Shown here: piece by piece, positions 42,861 through 55,672 of the stretch
How positions within the stretch are numbered: position 1 is the stretch's first letter
Layout: every line of letters starts with the position of its first letter
NCBI RefSeq assembly: GCF_027579695.1
Contig: NC_083569.1
Coordinates: 76,495,149-76,559,148 of the forward strand
Origin: Neoarius graeffei
Taxonomy: Eukaryota; Chordata; Actinopteri; Siluriformes; Ariidae
Length of the DNA: 64,000 nt
Direction of reading: 5' to 3'
Made by a program: the position numbers and the translations under genes
The notes under the pieces: generated by a model
Seen by the model: only the letters and a program-made list of their open reading frames with translations
Database searches by the model: none
What the model was told of the DNA's origin: nothing

Positions 42861-43682
42861 GTGCAGGCTGCAATAAACTTGGATGTTGATGTCCTGGCTA
42901 TGCAGGAAGTCAGATGCACGTCCTTTGGGGTCCTAACTTTTAATGACGACTCCTTACATGGCTGGCAGTTAGTATGCAGCGGACACAAGCGCAAACACGA
43001 ACACGGCGTTGCAATATTGCTTGTTCCACATGTCATACTAGAAACACATCAAGAACATTTACAAGCTAGAATAATCTCTGCCAGCATTTGGGTGAAGGGG
43101 ATGCGACTTGCAATATTGTGTGTTTACGCACCTACTGACTCAACAAAATCATCAGCAACTAAAGCCGTGTTCTACTCAGCATTGGACAAAGCAAAGCGCG
43201 AACTTGAAAAAATACCGAAGTACAAACTGATAACACTTGGGGACTTTAACACTACAATCTCAACCCATAGCAAGGAAAGCGGAACATGGGATACGATATT
43301 GGGAAGTAACAACTCCGACCGCATAGAAACCAATAACAATGGACAGCGGATGCTTGCCTGGTGTTTCAAAAACCAAATGAAGATTATCAATACGTTATTT
43401 AGATTCAAATGTATCCACCGAGGAACTTGGCACCATGCTGCTACTGGAAAATGGAAATGTGTCGACTATGTGTGCACCAGCGCATGGGTGGCTAAATTTG
43501 TCACATCATGTCGGGTGTTTATTGGTCCATCCAGAGTATTTGACTCCGATCATCATCTACTGGTCATGAACATAAGATTTCCAAGTACAAAGAAAGACCT
43601 CAGACATCAATTGAACAGATCTTTATGAAAATCACCCCAAACGGTAAACTTCCAAGCTCTGCGAGATAAGGCAGATGTCCAG
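42861..43682 (+). pseudogene. LINE endonuclease domain
   Basis: Key blocks are intact: AMQEVRCTS (catalytic Glu), LCVYAPTD, TLGDFNTTI (Asp, Asn), RGTWHHAATGKWKCVDYVCT (Asp before Tyr) and FDSDHHLLV (Ser-Asp-His). The TGA at 43626 and a TAA at 43683 interrupt the frame that continues into the linker. Closest in style to RTE and the related 'craniofacial development protein 2-like' LINE ORFs. Confidence 0.85.
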
Positions 43683-43700
43683 TAAAAACTTACAGAAGAG

Positions 43701-45615
43701 TTGGATAATGCGCTAGAAAACGTGGAATCTAATGGGGTTGATGAACTGAATGATGTGATAATCTTGACAGTGCGCGATTGCGTTGATCGGGTGTGCCCTA
43801 AATCTGATCCGGCTCGTAAAAAGGAACCATGGCTGGATGAAAGTCTGCAGCAACTTACCAAGGAGTTACATAGATGTAAACGACAGGAAGATATTGCTAA
43901 ACTACAGAAGACAATCAAAAAGAGAAGGAAGTACCTTAAGAACCAGTATTACAAGGAACTAGCTGAAAACATCAATATGGCTGCTGAGACAAGACAAGTT
44001 GAAAAAGAGTTCTCACTGGCAAAGAACTACACACCATTTAGAACCACTTTGAGTGTAGCAGCAGTATCAAACAAGAAGCTGGCTGAACACTTCCAAAATC
44101 ACTTTGCCACCCGAGCTTGCCGAACCAGAGGAATACCCCCACCTAAAAGATACAAGGGTGGAAATAGACAAGAGTATGCCTGTGGAAGCTGAAGTGAAAG
44201 CTGTTTTGAAATCGTTCAAGAACAAGAAGAGTGCAGGAACAGAAAGAATAAAAACAGAAGGACTAAAATATAACAACAGTGTAAACCTTGTAAGAGCACT
44301 TTTGCTGCTCCTATCAATGATATGGTCTACCATTATGGTACCAATGTCATGGCTGCATGCAAGCATTACCTGCCTTTATAAGAAGGAACAAAGATGCCTT
44401 GCCAAGAACTACCATGGAATATCAATCGGCACCAACATGAGTCGGATTCTCGCAAAAATAATATTACTACTATTTCAAGACACTTATGAGAGGCATATTA
44501 GTGAAGCCCAGTTTGGATTCAGGCAAAACCGATCAACTATAGATGCCCTTTTCATTGTCAAAAATGTGACTGATAAATACGGAGATCGACTAGTTGCAGT
44601 TAACATAGACCTTACAGCTGCATACGATCACATACCAAGGGACTTCCTATTTCGAGTACTGACGATGCGAACTGGAGCAACCCAATTGGTTGCAATTTTG
44701 CAGAAAATGTATGAAGGCACGACTGCTTCTATTCGTGGAATGAAGACGAAGTTTGATGTGCTGGTGGGATGCAGACAGGGAGGTCAGGAATCACCGTGTT
44801 TATTCAACTATTACTTCAACTATGTACTTAAAGTGGCAGCATCTGAAATAGACAAAGCATTTCTGAATGGCTGGGGTATACAGTTTGATTTCAACATCTC
44901 CCACTTGTGTACCAACAGACAACAATGCCGTGTGATTGGAAAGATGAGGGGAGTTGAAGTGATAAAATGGATCCTGTATGCTGATGACATGGTCATGTTT
45001 TGTAGAAGTGTTAGTGAGGCCGAAATACTAGTGAACATCATTAATGACACATGCAAGCGGTTTTGTTTGACAGTATCGTTTGCCAAGACGAAAACGCAAG
45101 TATTCAATGATGATGAATTGGCGAACCAAACTACCCTGTTTAATATAAATGAAGTTTCTATTGAGAACGTAAGGACATTTCTGTACCTTGGACAAGTAAT
45201 TTCTTCAAAGGAAAAGGGGCCATTTGTCGACCATTGCATTGCAAGTGCATGGGCTAAGTTTGCAGAGTTAAAGACAGTATTGCGCGACACTAAAGTCCAC
45301 ACAAAAACGCGCCGAAAGATCCTAGAAGCTTGTGTAAGCTCAAGGCTGACTTATGGCACACAGGCCTGGTACCCTAGCGCAGTCCAAATGAGACGCCTTG
45401 AGGCCTGTTGGAATGAGTTACTTAGAACAATGATTAAGGGTGGGTGGTCGAGGAAAAATAGTGCTGGCGGCCCTGAAGAGTACGCATTTGTGCACTCGAA
45501 TGAAGAGGTGCAAAGAATTTTACAGACTACCTCAATAACCCACTTCATAAACAAACAATACCTTAAATATATCGCCCATATCTGCCGATCGTCAAACACT
45601 GCAACAACCAAGTGA
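43701..45615 (+). pseudogene. LINE reverse transcriptase domain, frameshifted
   Basis: The linker (43701-44100) shifts frame near 44105 into a 503-residue open frame. RT blocks are ITCLYKKE, HGISIGTNMSRILAKII, QFGFRQNRSTIDALF, NIDLTAAYDHIPR, GCRQGGQESPCLFNYYF and WILYADDMVMFC, with both catalytic Asp present. A TGA at 45613 is followed in the same frame by LFTTPIQQYYRDPWLKLPSL and TQERSDFTELVAQLNSK, which look like the normal C-terminus. It is a recent copy with few lesions. Confidence 0.88.
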
Positions 45616-46044
45616 ATGCTATTCACCACTCCCATCCAGCAATATTATAGAGACCCGTGGCTAAAACTCCCCAGCCTCCTCCAGGTTACAGTGGAGCAGG
45701 CAAAACGAGCGACGCAGGAGAGGAGCGACTTCACTGAGCTGGTTGCCCAACTCAACTCGAAGGGGGACTCCGTCTCTCAAGAGGAAATGTATACTGAACT
45801 GAACGTGCACACACACACACCATGCATTTTAATCATTTAAAGTTGCATTTAATGTTGAAGCACATCTGTTCCCATTCTAATTTACATTGTAGCAGCTATA
45901 AACCATCTTTCTCTCTCCAGTCTTGCTTTTTATCTCTCTTAGCAATTAGGTTAATAAGACAAACAAAATAATTCCCGTGCTTGTCATGTTAAAAAGAAAC
46001 CACAAAAGTGCAAAGTCCTGAAAACTTTCCCATCGAGGAATTAA

Positions 46045-46215
46045 AACCACTTTAAACCACTCCAGTGTAGCTTCAGCAGTATATTTAGGGTTATTGTCCT
46101 GCTGGAATGTGAGCCTTTGTCCCAGTCTCAAACCTCTGGCTGACTCAAACAGGTTTTCCCTCCAGGACTGCCCTGTATTTAGTGCCATCCATCTTTCCTT
46201 CAGTCCTGACCAGCT
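46045..46215 (-). mobile_element. Tc1 family 3 fragment
   Basis: TAAACCACTCCAGTGTAGCT through CCTGTATTTAGTGCCATCC closely matches 50615-50775. Only the part around the second catalytic Asp (FQQDNNPKYTAEATLEWF) remains. Confidence 0.85.
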
Positions 46216-46717
46216 TGCTGGCTGTTAAAAAGCACTGATACCAGAGAGAGACTACCTCCTTAAATGTGAAAAGAAATGTCTTTCCAGAAAGCTTCACCAT
46301 GTCAGTGATTGTTTTTGTTTTTCCAACTGTGAATGAGCTGTTATAATAGTAATGATAGGTATTAGAACAAGCACATTAATATGAACTTGTGATTAGAATT
46401 ACAGCCAAAACTATTGTCACAGCCTCTTTTACAGAAAATAAATCAACACCTACTGATTATCAGATATACAGTTTGTACACACTGTTTAAACAACTATGAC
46501 ACAGCAATATGAGTACACAGTAGATACTAAATGTAAAAAAAAAAGTGTTGTTTTTAAAGTGCAGACAGTTTATAAATCATGAAATCAAACTCAAATCTTC
46601 AGGCACTGGATTTACGTGTTACATACTGGTAGTGTTGTTTTTCTTGACATAAGCCAGAATTACCATCATTGAACTCCTACTTTTGCCCTTTATGTGTCTT
46701 TATCCTCCCACTCCTGG

Positions 46718-46765
<48 letters not shown>

Positions 46766-46971
46766 CTTCTTCTCTATCTTACTCTGACTCGTCATTTCTC
46801 TTGCAGGGCAGTCTTTATAGTGATTGTTTCTACGGCTGCTGTTGTTATCCTCTGTCCTGGTGTCAAATCTCCTGAGAGATTGAGCAGCTGCACTGGCCAA
46901 TGCCTAGTCTTCCTCATGCTCTTCTTCCTCATCAAAAAGATAGCATGTGCTACTGCTCTGTCTGTCTAAGT
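46216..46971. other. No recognisable gene
   Basis: Contains a CT microsatellite at 46724-46762. ORFs across it are repeat translation. Confidence 0.4.
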
Positions 46972-47564
46972 CAGTGCGTTTACATGCACATCCAAATCGA
47001 GCTACTGTCAGTAATCGAGCTAAGGGTCCCAGCAGGGGTGCCAGAGAAATCCAATCCTACATGCACACAAGGAAATCGAGCTATTGTGTGAGGTACATTG
47101 TGCATCCAAGCCACAGGTGGTGCTACACGCCCCATCGTGTTGGTACACTTCTGGTTGTCGTCAGGAAGAAGAGCTATTCAAGAGTATAAACAAAGTTATC
47201 AGTTCCGTGTTCACAAGAAGAACGACGACGTTCGTTCTCATTGTTCCTCCTGACCTCTTCTGCTGCTCGCTACTACTACTGTTGTCATGCCGACCGAGGC
47301 TGTTGTGTTTCCCGCTTGTGGTCTCATCACTCATCACTTCCGAAAGGGGCAGTGCTGAAGTAAGTAGCTCGACTACGTAGCTCGATAGGGTTTACATGCA
47401 CTAAGTAGCTCGGCTACAATCGCATAATCTAGGTCGCGTAACTCGAGAAATCCAGTTCGGTTTGATTTCAGCCGACCTAAGGTGTTTCCATGGCATTTAG
47501 AACTTCGATTTCAGTCGAGCTACGGCAGAAATTTGATTTTCTCTATGTGCATGTAAAAGCACTG
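46972..47564. mobile_element. MITE with CAGTGCGTTTACATGCACAT termini
   Basis: The left end CAGTGCGTTTACATGCACAT and the inverse of the right end (CAGTGCTTTTACATGCACAT) match over 20 bp. AGT on both sides may be a 3-bp TSD. TCGAGCTA words recur near both ends in opposite orientation. No ORF of note. Confidence 0.7.
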
Positions 47565-48260
47565 AGTCAGAACACAAGCACACACCCCTCTTTCATAATA
47601 ATAAACCGTAGCATTCTCCGAAAGCGTATTCATCATTAGCAGAGATTAAGAAGCCAGTGAATGAATGGTCTGTTGCTGTAAATCTGTTGACTGATACCTG
47701 GTCTGTCCAGTTCATCTGAACTTCATATTTTTAAGGATGTGGTTGTCAGAGTAAAAAAATGTTGCATGGCACAATTAATCCTTCGGAAAACTCGTTGTGA
47801 ACTGGAGTTTGAAGAATGGCATCTTTCTATATCTGCCAAAGTTGTGAATGTGCAATGGTAACCTGTGTGCACATTTATGTATGCATGTGTAATATCTGTG
47901 ACCATTTTGAATGTTTTATCTGTTTGAATACTTGAACAGTTTTGTTTGTCGTCAGAAATCTGAGCGTGAGCGTTCATGGAAAAACAAATTGTTGTAACAT
48001 GACCTAAAGGCATTTAAAATATGAAACCAATTTAATCTGACATTATGCCATAAATATCCCTTCAGCATTTTCTTATATATACTTTAAGTACTGCTTACTG
48101 AACATGACAAGTTTATAAGTTATTTTTTTCTTTCTTGAAAACACCACATAGTATTTTTTAAATCAATTTATAGTTATACTTAATGTTGTGAAATTTCTGT
48201 GAAAGAAGTTCCCATTATGACTTCCATGATACCAGACTCTGTCTCTTTTGTCTATCTCTT
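47565..48260. other. No recognisable gene
   Basis: AT-rich. A 96-residue minus-strand ORF (47723-48013) has no motif that I recognise. Confidence 0.35.
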
Positions 48261-48264
48261 GAGG

Positions 48265-49053
48265 CTAATACAAGAAAAAATAATCTCTTCAGAATTGTGC
48301 AGGTTAAAAAGTTGGTTTGATCGAAATAAATTATCATTAAATCTGTCTAAAACAAAAATCATGTTATTTAATAATTATAAAATAAATAGGGCAATAAATG
48401 TACAGGTAGATGGTGTTGATATTGAAAGAGTTTCTAATAAATTTCTTGGGGTAATAATAGATGATAGAATTAATTGGAAATCACATATAAAATACATACT
48501 AATGAAACTATCAAGAAGCATATCTGTGTTGAGTAAAGCTAAGCATGTCCTGGACTATAATTCACTCCGCATTCTTTACTGTTCCCTGGTTTTACCGTAC
48601 TTAAATTACTGCTCAGTGGTGTGGGGAAATATGTATAAATGTTCACTTCATGCAATAACTATACTTCAAAAAAGAGCTATAAGAATAATTCATAGTGCTG
48701 GTTACCGAGATCATACTAATTCACTATTCTTAAATTCAAAATGTTTAAAATTCAGGGATATTATAGAATATAAAACTGCCTTAGTAATGTACAAAGTAAG
48801 GAATTATAAAGTACCAAGGAATATCCAAATAATGTTCTCGGATAGAGAGGGGGGCTATAATTTTAGGGGGAAATTGAAATTTAAAATTCACAGTGCTAGG
48901 ACAACATTAAAAATGTTCAGTATTTCTATTTGTGGAGTAAAGCTATGGAACAGTTTGAATGTGGAGCTCATGAAATGTACAACTATAAACCAGTTCAAAA
49001 AAAGGTATAAGGAACAGATGTTTATGAGGTATAGGGAGGAGGAATTACAATAA
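48265..49053 (+). pseudogene. LINE RT C-terminal part
   Basis: Reads CRLKSWFDRNKLSLNLSKTK, FLGVIIDDRINWKSHI, YCSLVLPYLNYCSVVWGN and LQKRAIRIIHSAGYRDH with no stop until 49051-49053. These are the blocks after the YADD motif, so the copy is truncated just past the catalytic centre. Similar to the minus-strand LINE at 57174-61066 but a different family. Confidence 0.85.
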
Positions 49054-49126
49054 CATGCTATTGATAATATAAGTGTATATATGTGGGTATGGGTACATTC
49101 GGATATATTATATAAAAGTGAGTATT

Positions 49127-49221
<95 letters not shown>

Positions 49222-49272
49222 CATAATTGTATATACTATATAAGCATAATATGCATAATTATGATATGGGCG

Positions 49273-49649
49273 GGCGGCACGGTGGTGTAGTGGTTAGCGC
49301 TGGCGCCTCACAGCAAGAAGGTCCGGGTTCGAGCCCCGTGGCTGGCGAGGGCCTTTCTGTGCGGAGTTTGCATGTTCTCCCCGTGTCCGCATGGGTTTCC
49401 TCCGGGTGCTCCGGTTTCCCCCACAGTCCAAAGACATGCAGGTTAGGTTAACTGGTGACTCTAAATTGACCGTAGGTGTGAATGTGAGTGTGAATGGTTG
49501 TCTGTGTCTATGTGTCAGCCCTGTGATGACCTGGCGACTTGTCCAGGGTGTACCCCGCCTTTCGCCCATAGTCAGCTGGGATAGGCTCCAGCTTGCCTGC
49601 GACCCTATAGAACAGGATAAAGTGGCTAGAGATAATGAGATGAGATGAG
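49273..49649 (+). mobile_element. tRNA-derived SINE, copy 13
   Basis: Consensus-like copy with 12-bp TSD ATGATATGGGCG (49261-49272 and 49650-49661), inserted in the LINE 3' UTR. Confidence 0.95.
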
Positions 49650-50143
49650 ATGATATGGGCGTCTGTGTACGTATGGATGTGTATAGTTATAGGTATATGT
49701 ATGTACTGTATATATGTATTGTATGTGTGTATATATGCATAGCATAAGTATTTGTATATATATATATATATATATGATTTGATTTGGGCGATACTATACC
49801 ATGTTAGTATGTCTTGGTATTTTTTTTTTTTTTGCTGTTGTTGATTTTGCTTTCTTTTGTATATATAGTTTATTATAGTGGAAAGTGACATTTGATTAAC
49901 GGTGATATAGAGGGTTAGGATTTGATAAGTTATTTACTTCTTCCTAATCCTTTCCGAACATTATTATGTTATTGCCTTGTGGCTACGCTATTCTGTTTCT
50001 GACGATGTTTTGATGATTGCATTTTAAATTTTTTGGTTTTTTGTTTGTTTGTTTTTATATCTTCTTTACTGTTTGGAATAAAGCAATCAATCAGTCAAAA
50101 AAAAAACTGCAGTTTGTAACACAAATTGAAAAGCACAAACATC

Positions 50144-51158
50144 TACAGTGTCTTGCAAAAGTATTCAGCCCCCTTGGTATTTGTCCTGTTTTGTTGCATT
50201 AAAAGCTGGAATTAAAATGGATTTTTGGAGGGTTAGCGCTATTTGATTTACACAACATGCCTACGACTTTCAAGGTGCACATTGTTTTTTTTTTTTTTAT
50301 TGTGACGCAAACAATGATTAAGATGAAAAAACAGAAATCTGGAGTGTGCATAGGTATTCACCCCCCAAAAAAATACTTTGTTGAGCCACCTTTTGCTGCA
50401 ATTACAGCTGCAAGCCTCTTGGGGTATGTCTTTATTAGCTTAGCACATCTAGCCACTGGGATTTTTGCCCATTCCTCAAGGCAAAACTGCTCCAACTCCT
50501 TCAAGTTAGATGGGTTGTGTTGGTGTACAGCAATCTTCAAGTTATGACACAGATTCTCAATTGGATTGAGGTCTGGGCTTTGATTAGGCCATTCCAAGAC
50601 ATTTAAATGTTTCCCTTTAAACCACTCCAGTGTAGCTTTAGCAGTATGTTTAGGGTCATTGTCTTGCTGGAACATGAACCTTCGTCCCAGTCTCAAATCT
50701 CTGGCTGACTCAAACAGGTTTTCCTCCAGGATTGCCCTGTATTTAGTGCCATCCATCTTTCCTGCAGTCCTGACCAGCTTTCCTGTCCCTACATATGAAA
50801 AACATCCCCACAGCATGATACTGCCACCACCATGCTTCACTGTAGGAATGGTGTTCTCAGGGTGTTGGGTTTGCGCCACACATGGCGTTTCCCATGATGG
50901 CCAAAAAGTTCAATTTCAGTCTCATTTGACCAGAGAATCTTTTTCCATGTCTGTGAGTTTTGGTGGGCGGCCTTCTCTTGTCAGGTTTGTAGTGGTTCCA
51001 TATTCTTTCCATTTTGCTATAATGGATTTAATTGTGCTCCATGGGATATTCAAAGTTTGAGATATTTTTTATAACCCAACCCTGATCTACACTTCTCCAC
51101 AACTTTGTCTCTGACCTATTTGGAGTGCTCCTTGGTTTTCATGTTGTTTGCTTAGTGT
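50144..51158 (-). mobile_element. Tc1-like transposon, family 3 (right end missing)
   Basis: Left end ACAGTGTCTTGCAAAAGTAT TCAGCCCCC is intact. The element ends abruptly at about 51158, so one inverted repeat is lost. Confidence 0.85.
50358..51060 (-). pseudogene. Tc1 family 3 transposase, C-terminal half
   Basis: The open part (50879-50358) has [40 protein letters not shown] (second Asp) and [13 protein letters not shown] (Glu present, usual Trp replaced by Cys). The N-terminal DNA-binding half is degenerate and the first catalytic Asp is not in an open frame. Confidence 0.85.
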
Positions 51159-51643
51159 CAGTCCTGCGAACCTTGGCGCGTGCACCTGAAGGCGCGCCTT
51201 GGGCTGCGTGCACACCGAATGAGCTCCAGCATGCACGCCGTGAACAAGGCGCACCTGTCCTCAATCAGTGAACTAAATCTTGGGCTATTTAAGGACTGCG
51301 CCGAAGGTAATGCAGTCAGAAGTGTTACGCCACATTCTGTGCGCATTATTTTTTTTATTAATTAATTTATTTATTTGCACAACAAAAAAGAACATAATAC
51401 AGTGTGGGCTTTATAGATAATTGGGCTAATTTTGAGGGCACTGCTGGCCTGTTAGGGCGGGACGGTATCCATCCCACTCGGGAAGGTGCTGCTCTCATTT
51501 CCTGCAGCATAGGTCATAGTCTCAGAACAGGCCTAGTTAATTTCTGACAATCCAGAGCCAAGGCCAGGGAGCAGACGAACAGGCTAAACCGACTGTCTGC
51601 TAGCTGCACAGAGTCGTCACTCAGGGCCCACTACATCGAGACT

Positions 51644-51976
51644 GTGTCTGTTCCCCGAGCTCAACAAAAAGGTAGAAATTTTCAGAGAGTTTGTTCCAGT
51701 AATCTAATCAATATAAAATTAGATCATACTGACAGTACAGCTGCTGCCAGCACCTTTGATCTAAAGGTGGGGCTATTAAATATTAGATCTCTTACATCTA
51801 AAGCGCTAATGGTTAATGAACTCATTACTGATCAGGAGTTTAATGTACTGTGTTTAACAGAAACATGGATTAAGTCAAATGAATATATAGCATTAAATGA
51901 AGCGAGTCCTCCTGGATACAGTTATATACACCAGCCTCGTCTAACTGGCAGAGGAGGAGGCGTTGCGGTTATTTAT
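51644..51976 (+). pseudogene. L2 endonuclease, N-terminal part
   Basis: Contains LLNIRSLTSKALMVNELI, FNVLCLTETWIKSNEY (catalytic Glu) and GYSYIHQPRLTGRGGGVAVIY. The frame stops at the insertion and would continue directly with FTTKIYNDYLG at 53008. Confidence 0.88.
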
Positions 51977-53007
51977 CAAATCAAATCAAATCAAGTTTAT
52001 TTGTACAGCGCTTTTAACAATAAACATTGTCGCAAAGCAGCTTTACAGAATTTGAGCGACTTAAAACATGAGCTAATTTTATCCCTAATCTATCCCCAAT
52101 GAGCAAGCCTGTGGCGACAGTGGCAAGGAAAAACTCCCTAAGACGACATGAGGAAGAAACCTCGAGAGGAACCAGACTCAAAAGGGAACCCATCGTCATT
52201 TGGGCAACAACAGACAGCCTGACTATAATATTAACAGTTTTAACAGGTATAACCCTCAACTGTCCTCATGGGGCCGTCCTTCACAGGAGTGGGGCGATAA
52301 AACTCTGACCAGACACAGGGCACCAGGATGGATCAAGCAGGTCCGAGGGGCAGAAGAGGCCAGCATCTCAATCCCAGGATCAACATGTAACTCAGAGGGA
52401 CAGATGGGGGGGGGGGGGGGGAGAGAAAGAAAACATGTTGTTAGGTATGCCCTAAAAATGACAAGTATTAAATCTGTGTGGTAGGCTCGCAGAGACGAGA
52501 GTCTTTACATCAGGCATAACACACAATGGCATGTTAATATGGTAAAATATATCATGACCTGCTCTGGCTGGATGCTTGATTGGGTGATGGGAGCACACTC
52601 CTCAGCAATGATGAGATGCAGATGGGACCCTTAGGGCTGGCCAAGACAATTCAGTTACATTTCACCGGGTCTGGGACATGCGACAGAATGTCTGACGGCC
52701 GATTCCCTGTAGGCTACGATAGCCAGTCGAGGTCTCCACCGTCTCCACCAAAAGATTTCCTGTTGACTCCATGTAACTCAGACGGACAGATTTGGGGTGG
52801 GGGGGAGGGAAAGAAAACACAGGTGGTTAGGTATGCCCAATGTCACCTGAATAAGTAGGAACAGTATACATATTGCACCGAGTACAAGCAGGGACTCCGG
52901 CAACTAACTATGACAGCATAACTAAAAGGAGAGAGCCAGAAGGTAACACAGGCATGAGGGAGCCCCGGGACATAAAGCAGCCAGCCACTACACCTGTCAA
53001 CAAACTC
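51977..53007 (-). mobile_element. Inverted 5'-truncated L2 3' UTR inserted in the L2 endonuclease
   Basis: Reads, reversed, from AGTTTGTTGACAGGTGTAGT through CTGGCTCTCTCCTTTTAGTT to GCGCTGTACAAATAAACTTG and a (TTTGA)n tail. It matches 55770-56820 almost throughout. Removing it joins GTT-ATT-TAT to TTT-ACA-ACA in frame. Confidence 0.9.
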
Positions 53008-53712
53008 TTTACAACAAAAATTTATAACGATTATCTAGGTGTAACACAAAAACCTGGTTATAAATTTAATACATTTGAAGTTCTTCATACTCATATAATG
53101 TATGTAGCCTCGAAAAATAAGTCTACCCAGTTAATTCCATTGCTTATTATTTACAGGCCCCCGGGGCCATATTCTGAGTTTCTTTCTGAATTTGCAGATT
53201 TTATCTCAGATCTGGTTATTTCCTTAGACAAAGCTTTAGTTGTCGGAGATTTTAATATTCACTTCGATAACCCAGAAGACCCTTTAAAAACAGCGTTTGT
53301 GTCCATCTTAGATTCAGTCGGGATTAAGCAGAATGTCATAGGACCAACCCATAATGGTGGTCACACCCTTGATCTAATACTAACATTCAGATTAAACGTA
53401 GATAATATAGTCATACTTCCACAGTCTGAAGTTATCTCAGATCATTGTCTCATCTCATTCAAGATATGTCTGAGTAATAATATATGCACCTCACCACGCT
53501 ACTGTATTAAACGTACTTTCACGTCAACTACTGCACAGAGCTTTATAAATGATCTCCCAGAGCTGTCAACTTTGATTGGGTCACTGTCAGCCCCTGCAGA
53601 ACTTGATCAGGCAACTGAATGCTTAGAGTCAACATTCCGCCATACTTTAGATAATGTAGCTCCTCTAAAAAGGAAAATGGTCAGAGACAAAAAAATTAGC
53701 ACCCTGGTATAA
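53008..53712 (+). pseudogene. L2 endonuclease, C-terminal part
   Basis: Contains PLLIIYRPPGPYSEFLSEFA, VVGDFNIHFDN (Asp, Asn), THNGGHTLDLILTF and VISDHCLISF (Ser-Asp-His). An extra A in a homopolymer near 53690 shifts the frame into a TAA at 53710, just before the APWYNDD block continues in another frame. Confidence 0.88.
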
Positions 53713-53749
53713 TGATGACACTCGCACATTAAAACAGACCACTCGAAAA

Positions 53750-55672
53750 TTGGAACGTAAATGGCGTCAAACAAAATTGGTAGCGTTCAAATTAGCTTGG
53801 AAGGAGAGCTTCCTGAAGTATAGAAAAGCTCTTAGTGCTGCTAGATCAACATATTTCTCCTCCCTAATAGAAGATAACAAAAATAATCCTAGATTCCTAT
53901 TTAATACTGTAGCAAAATTAACCAGGAATAAGTCCACTATCAACACATGCACACCTGCAGTATGTAGTAGCAACGACTTCATGAATTTTTTTAATGACAA
54001 AATTGAGAATATCCGACAAAAAATTCAAACTACTAATTTAAGGTTAGACAATGAAAGTGACCTTGTAGTTAACAATATAACTGTATCAGATCATCAGTTA
54101 GAATGTTTTACTCCCCTAAAAGAAACTGAATTACTTTCATTAATCTCTACATTAAAAGCCTCAGCTTGCGTACTAGATCCCTTACCGACACATCTATTCA
54201 AACAGATAATGCCTGGAGTAATTGAACCGCTTCTAAAAATAATAAATTCTTCTCTTATGATTGGCTATGTACCCAAATCCTTTAAACTAACAGTTATCAA
54301 ACCCCTGATTAAAAAACCTGACCTTGATCCCTGTCAGCTGTCCAATTATCAGCCAATATCAAACCTCCCCTTTATCTCCAAGATCCTTGAAAAAGCTGTG
54401 GCACAGCAGTTATGCTCATATTTACATAGGAATAACATCCATGAAATGTATCAGTCAGGATTTAGACCTCATCATAGCACAGAGACAGCACTGGTTAAAG
54501 TAGTAAACAACCTACTGTTGGCATCTGATCAGGGCTGTGTCTTGCTACTTGTGTTGCTTGACCTTAGTGCAGCATTTGATACCACTGATCATTCCATTCT
54601 TCTGGATAGACTAGAAAATGTTGTGGGAGTTAAGGGACTGGCCCTCTCCTGGCTCAGGTCTTATCTAACTGATCGTTATCAGTATGTTGATATAAATGGT
54701 GATATTTCTAGACGTACCGAGGTAAAGTTTGGTGTTCCACAAGGTTCTGTCTTGGGTCCACTGCTTTTTTCTCTATATATGTTACTTCTGGGCGATATTA
54801 TTCGTAAACATTGTATTAGTTTCCATTGTTATGCTGATGACACACAGTTGTATGTTTCTGCAAAACCTGATGAGAGACACCAGCTTAATAGAATTGAGGA
54901 ATGTGTTAAGGACATTAGACACTGGATGCTTATTAATTTCCTTCTGCTTAACTCTGACAAGACTGAAGTACTTGTGCTAGGACCACATGCAGCTAGAAGT
55001 AAGTTTTCTGATTACACAGTGACTCTGGATGGCCTTTCTGTTTCTTCACGTGCAGCAGTAAAAGACCTCGGAGTGATTATTGACCCCAGTCTTTCATTCG
55101 AAACTCACATTGATAACATCACCCGGATAGCTTTCTTTCATCTCAGAAATATTGCAAAGATAAGAAATTTAATGTCATTGCATGATGCAGAAAAACTAGT
55201 CCATGCTTTCGTTACCTCCAGGTTGGATTATTGTAATGCCTTACTGTCTGGATGTTCCAATAAGTGCATAAACAAGCTCCAGTTAGTTCAAAATGCAGCA
55301 GCAAGAGTCCTTACTAGAACTAGAAAATATGACCACATCACGCCTGTCTTATCCACACTGCATTGGCTCCCAATCAAATTTCGTATTGATTATAAAATAC
55401 TACTATTGACCTTTAAAGCACTAAATGGTCTCGCACCACAGTACCTGAGTGAACTTCTGCTCCTCTATGACCCGCCACGCCTACTTAGATCAAAAGGTGC
55501 AGGCTATCTGCTGGTACCTCGTATAGTGAAGGCTACATCAGGGGGCAGAGCCTTTTCTTACAAAGCCCCACAGTTATGGAACAGCCTTCCAAGTAATGTT
55601 CGGGAATCAGACACAGTCTCAGCATTTAAGTCTAGGCTGAAAACATATCTGTTTAGTCAAGCCTTTTGTTAA
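53750..55672 (+). CDS. L2 reverse transcriptase, 640-codon open frame
   Basis: RT blocks: [94 protein letters not shown] (both Asp intact) and the family C-terminus [34 protein letters not shown]. No stop in 1.9 kb. The ORF no longer connects to its endonuclease because of the frameshift near 53690 and the insertion upstream, so the element cannot be autonomous. The 3' UTR follows directly. Confidence 0.9.
   Translation: MERKWRQTKLVAFKLAWKESFLKYRKALSAARSTYFSSLIEDNKNNPRFLFNTVAKLTRNKSTINTCTPAVCSSNDFMNFFNDKIENIRQKIQTTNLRLDNESDLVVNNITVSDHQLECFTPLKETELLSLISTLKASACVLDPLPTHLFKQIMPGVIEPLLKIINSSLMIGYVPKSFKLTVIKPLIKKPDLDPCQLSNYQPISNLPFISKILEKAVAQQLCSYLHRNNIHEMYQSGFRPHHSTETALVKVVNNLLLASDQGCVLLLVLLDLSAAFDTTDHSILLDRLENVVGVKGLALSWLRSYLTDRYQYVDINGDISRRTEVKFGVPQGSVLGPLLFSLYMLLLGDIIRKHCISFHCYADDTQLYVSAKPDERHQLNRIEECVKDIRHWMLINFLLLNSDKTEVLVLGPHAARSKFSDYTVTLDGLSVSSRAAVKDLGVIIDPSLSFETHIDNITRIAFFHLRNIAKIRNLMSLHDAEKLVHAFVTSRLDYCNALLSGCSNKCINKLQLVQNAAARVLTRTRKYDHITPVLSTLHWLPIKFRIDYKILLLTFKALNGLAPQYLSELLLLYDPPRLLRSKGAGYLLVPRIVKATSGGRAFSYKAPQLWNSLPSNVRESDTVSAFKSRLKTYLFSQAFC

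Larger units (their letters stand above)
42800..45835 (+). mobile_element. RTE-like LINE, nearly complete coding part
   Basis: Holds an apurinic-type endonuclease, a linker and a reverse transcriptase in order on the plus strand. The 5' end is cut just before the first endonuclease block. There is no clear tail. Two stops, one frameshift and a late TGA inactivate it. Confidence 0.8.
48265..50108 (+). mobile_element. 5'-truncated LINE with long 3' UTR
   Basis: The coding end (to 49053) is followed by about 680 bp of own 3' UTR with TA and GA microsatellites (49134-49220), a SINE insertion, and a tail TGGAATAAAGCAATCAATCA GTC followed by poly-A at 50098-50108. Confidence 0.75.
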
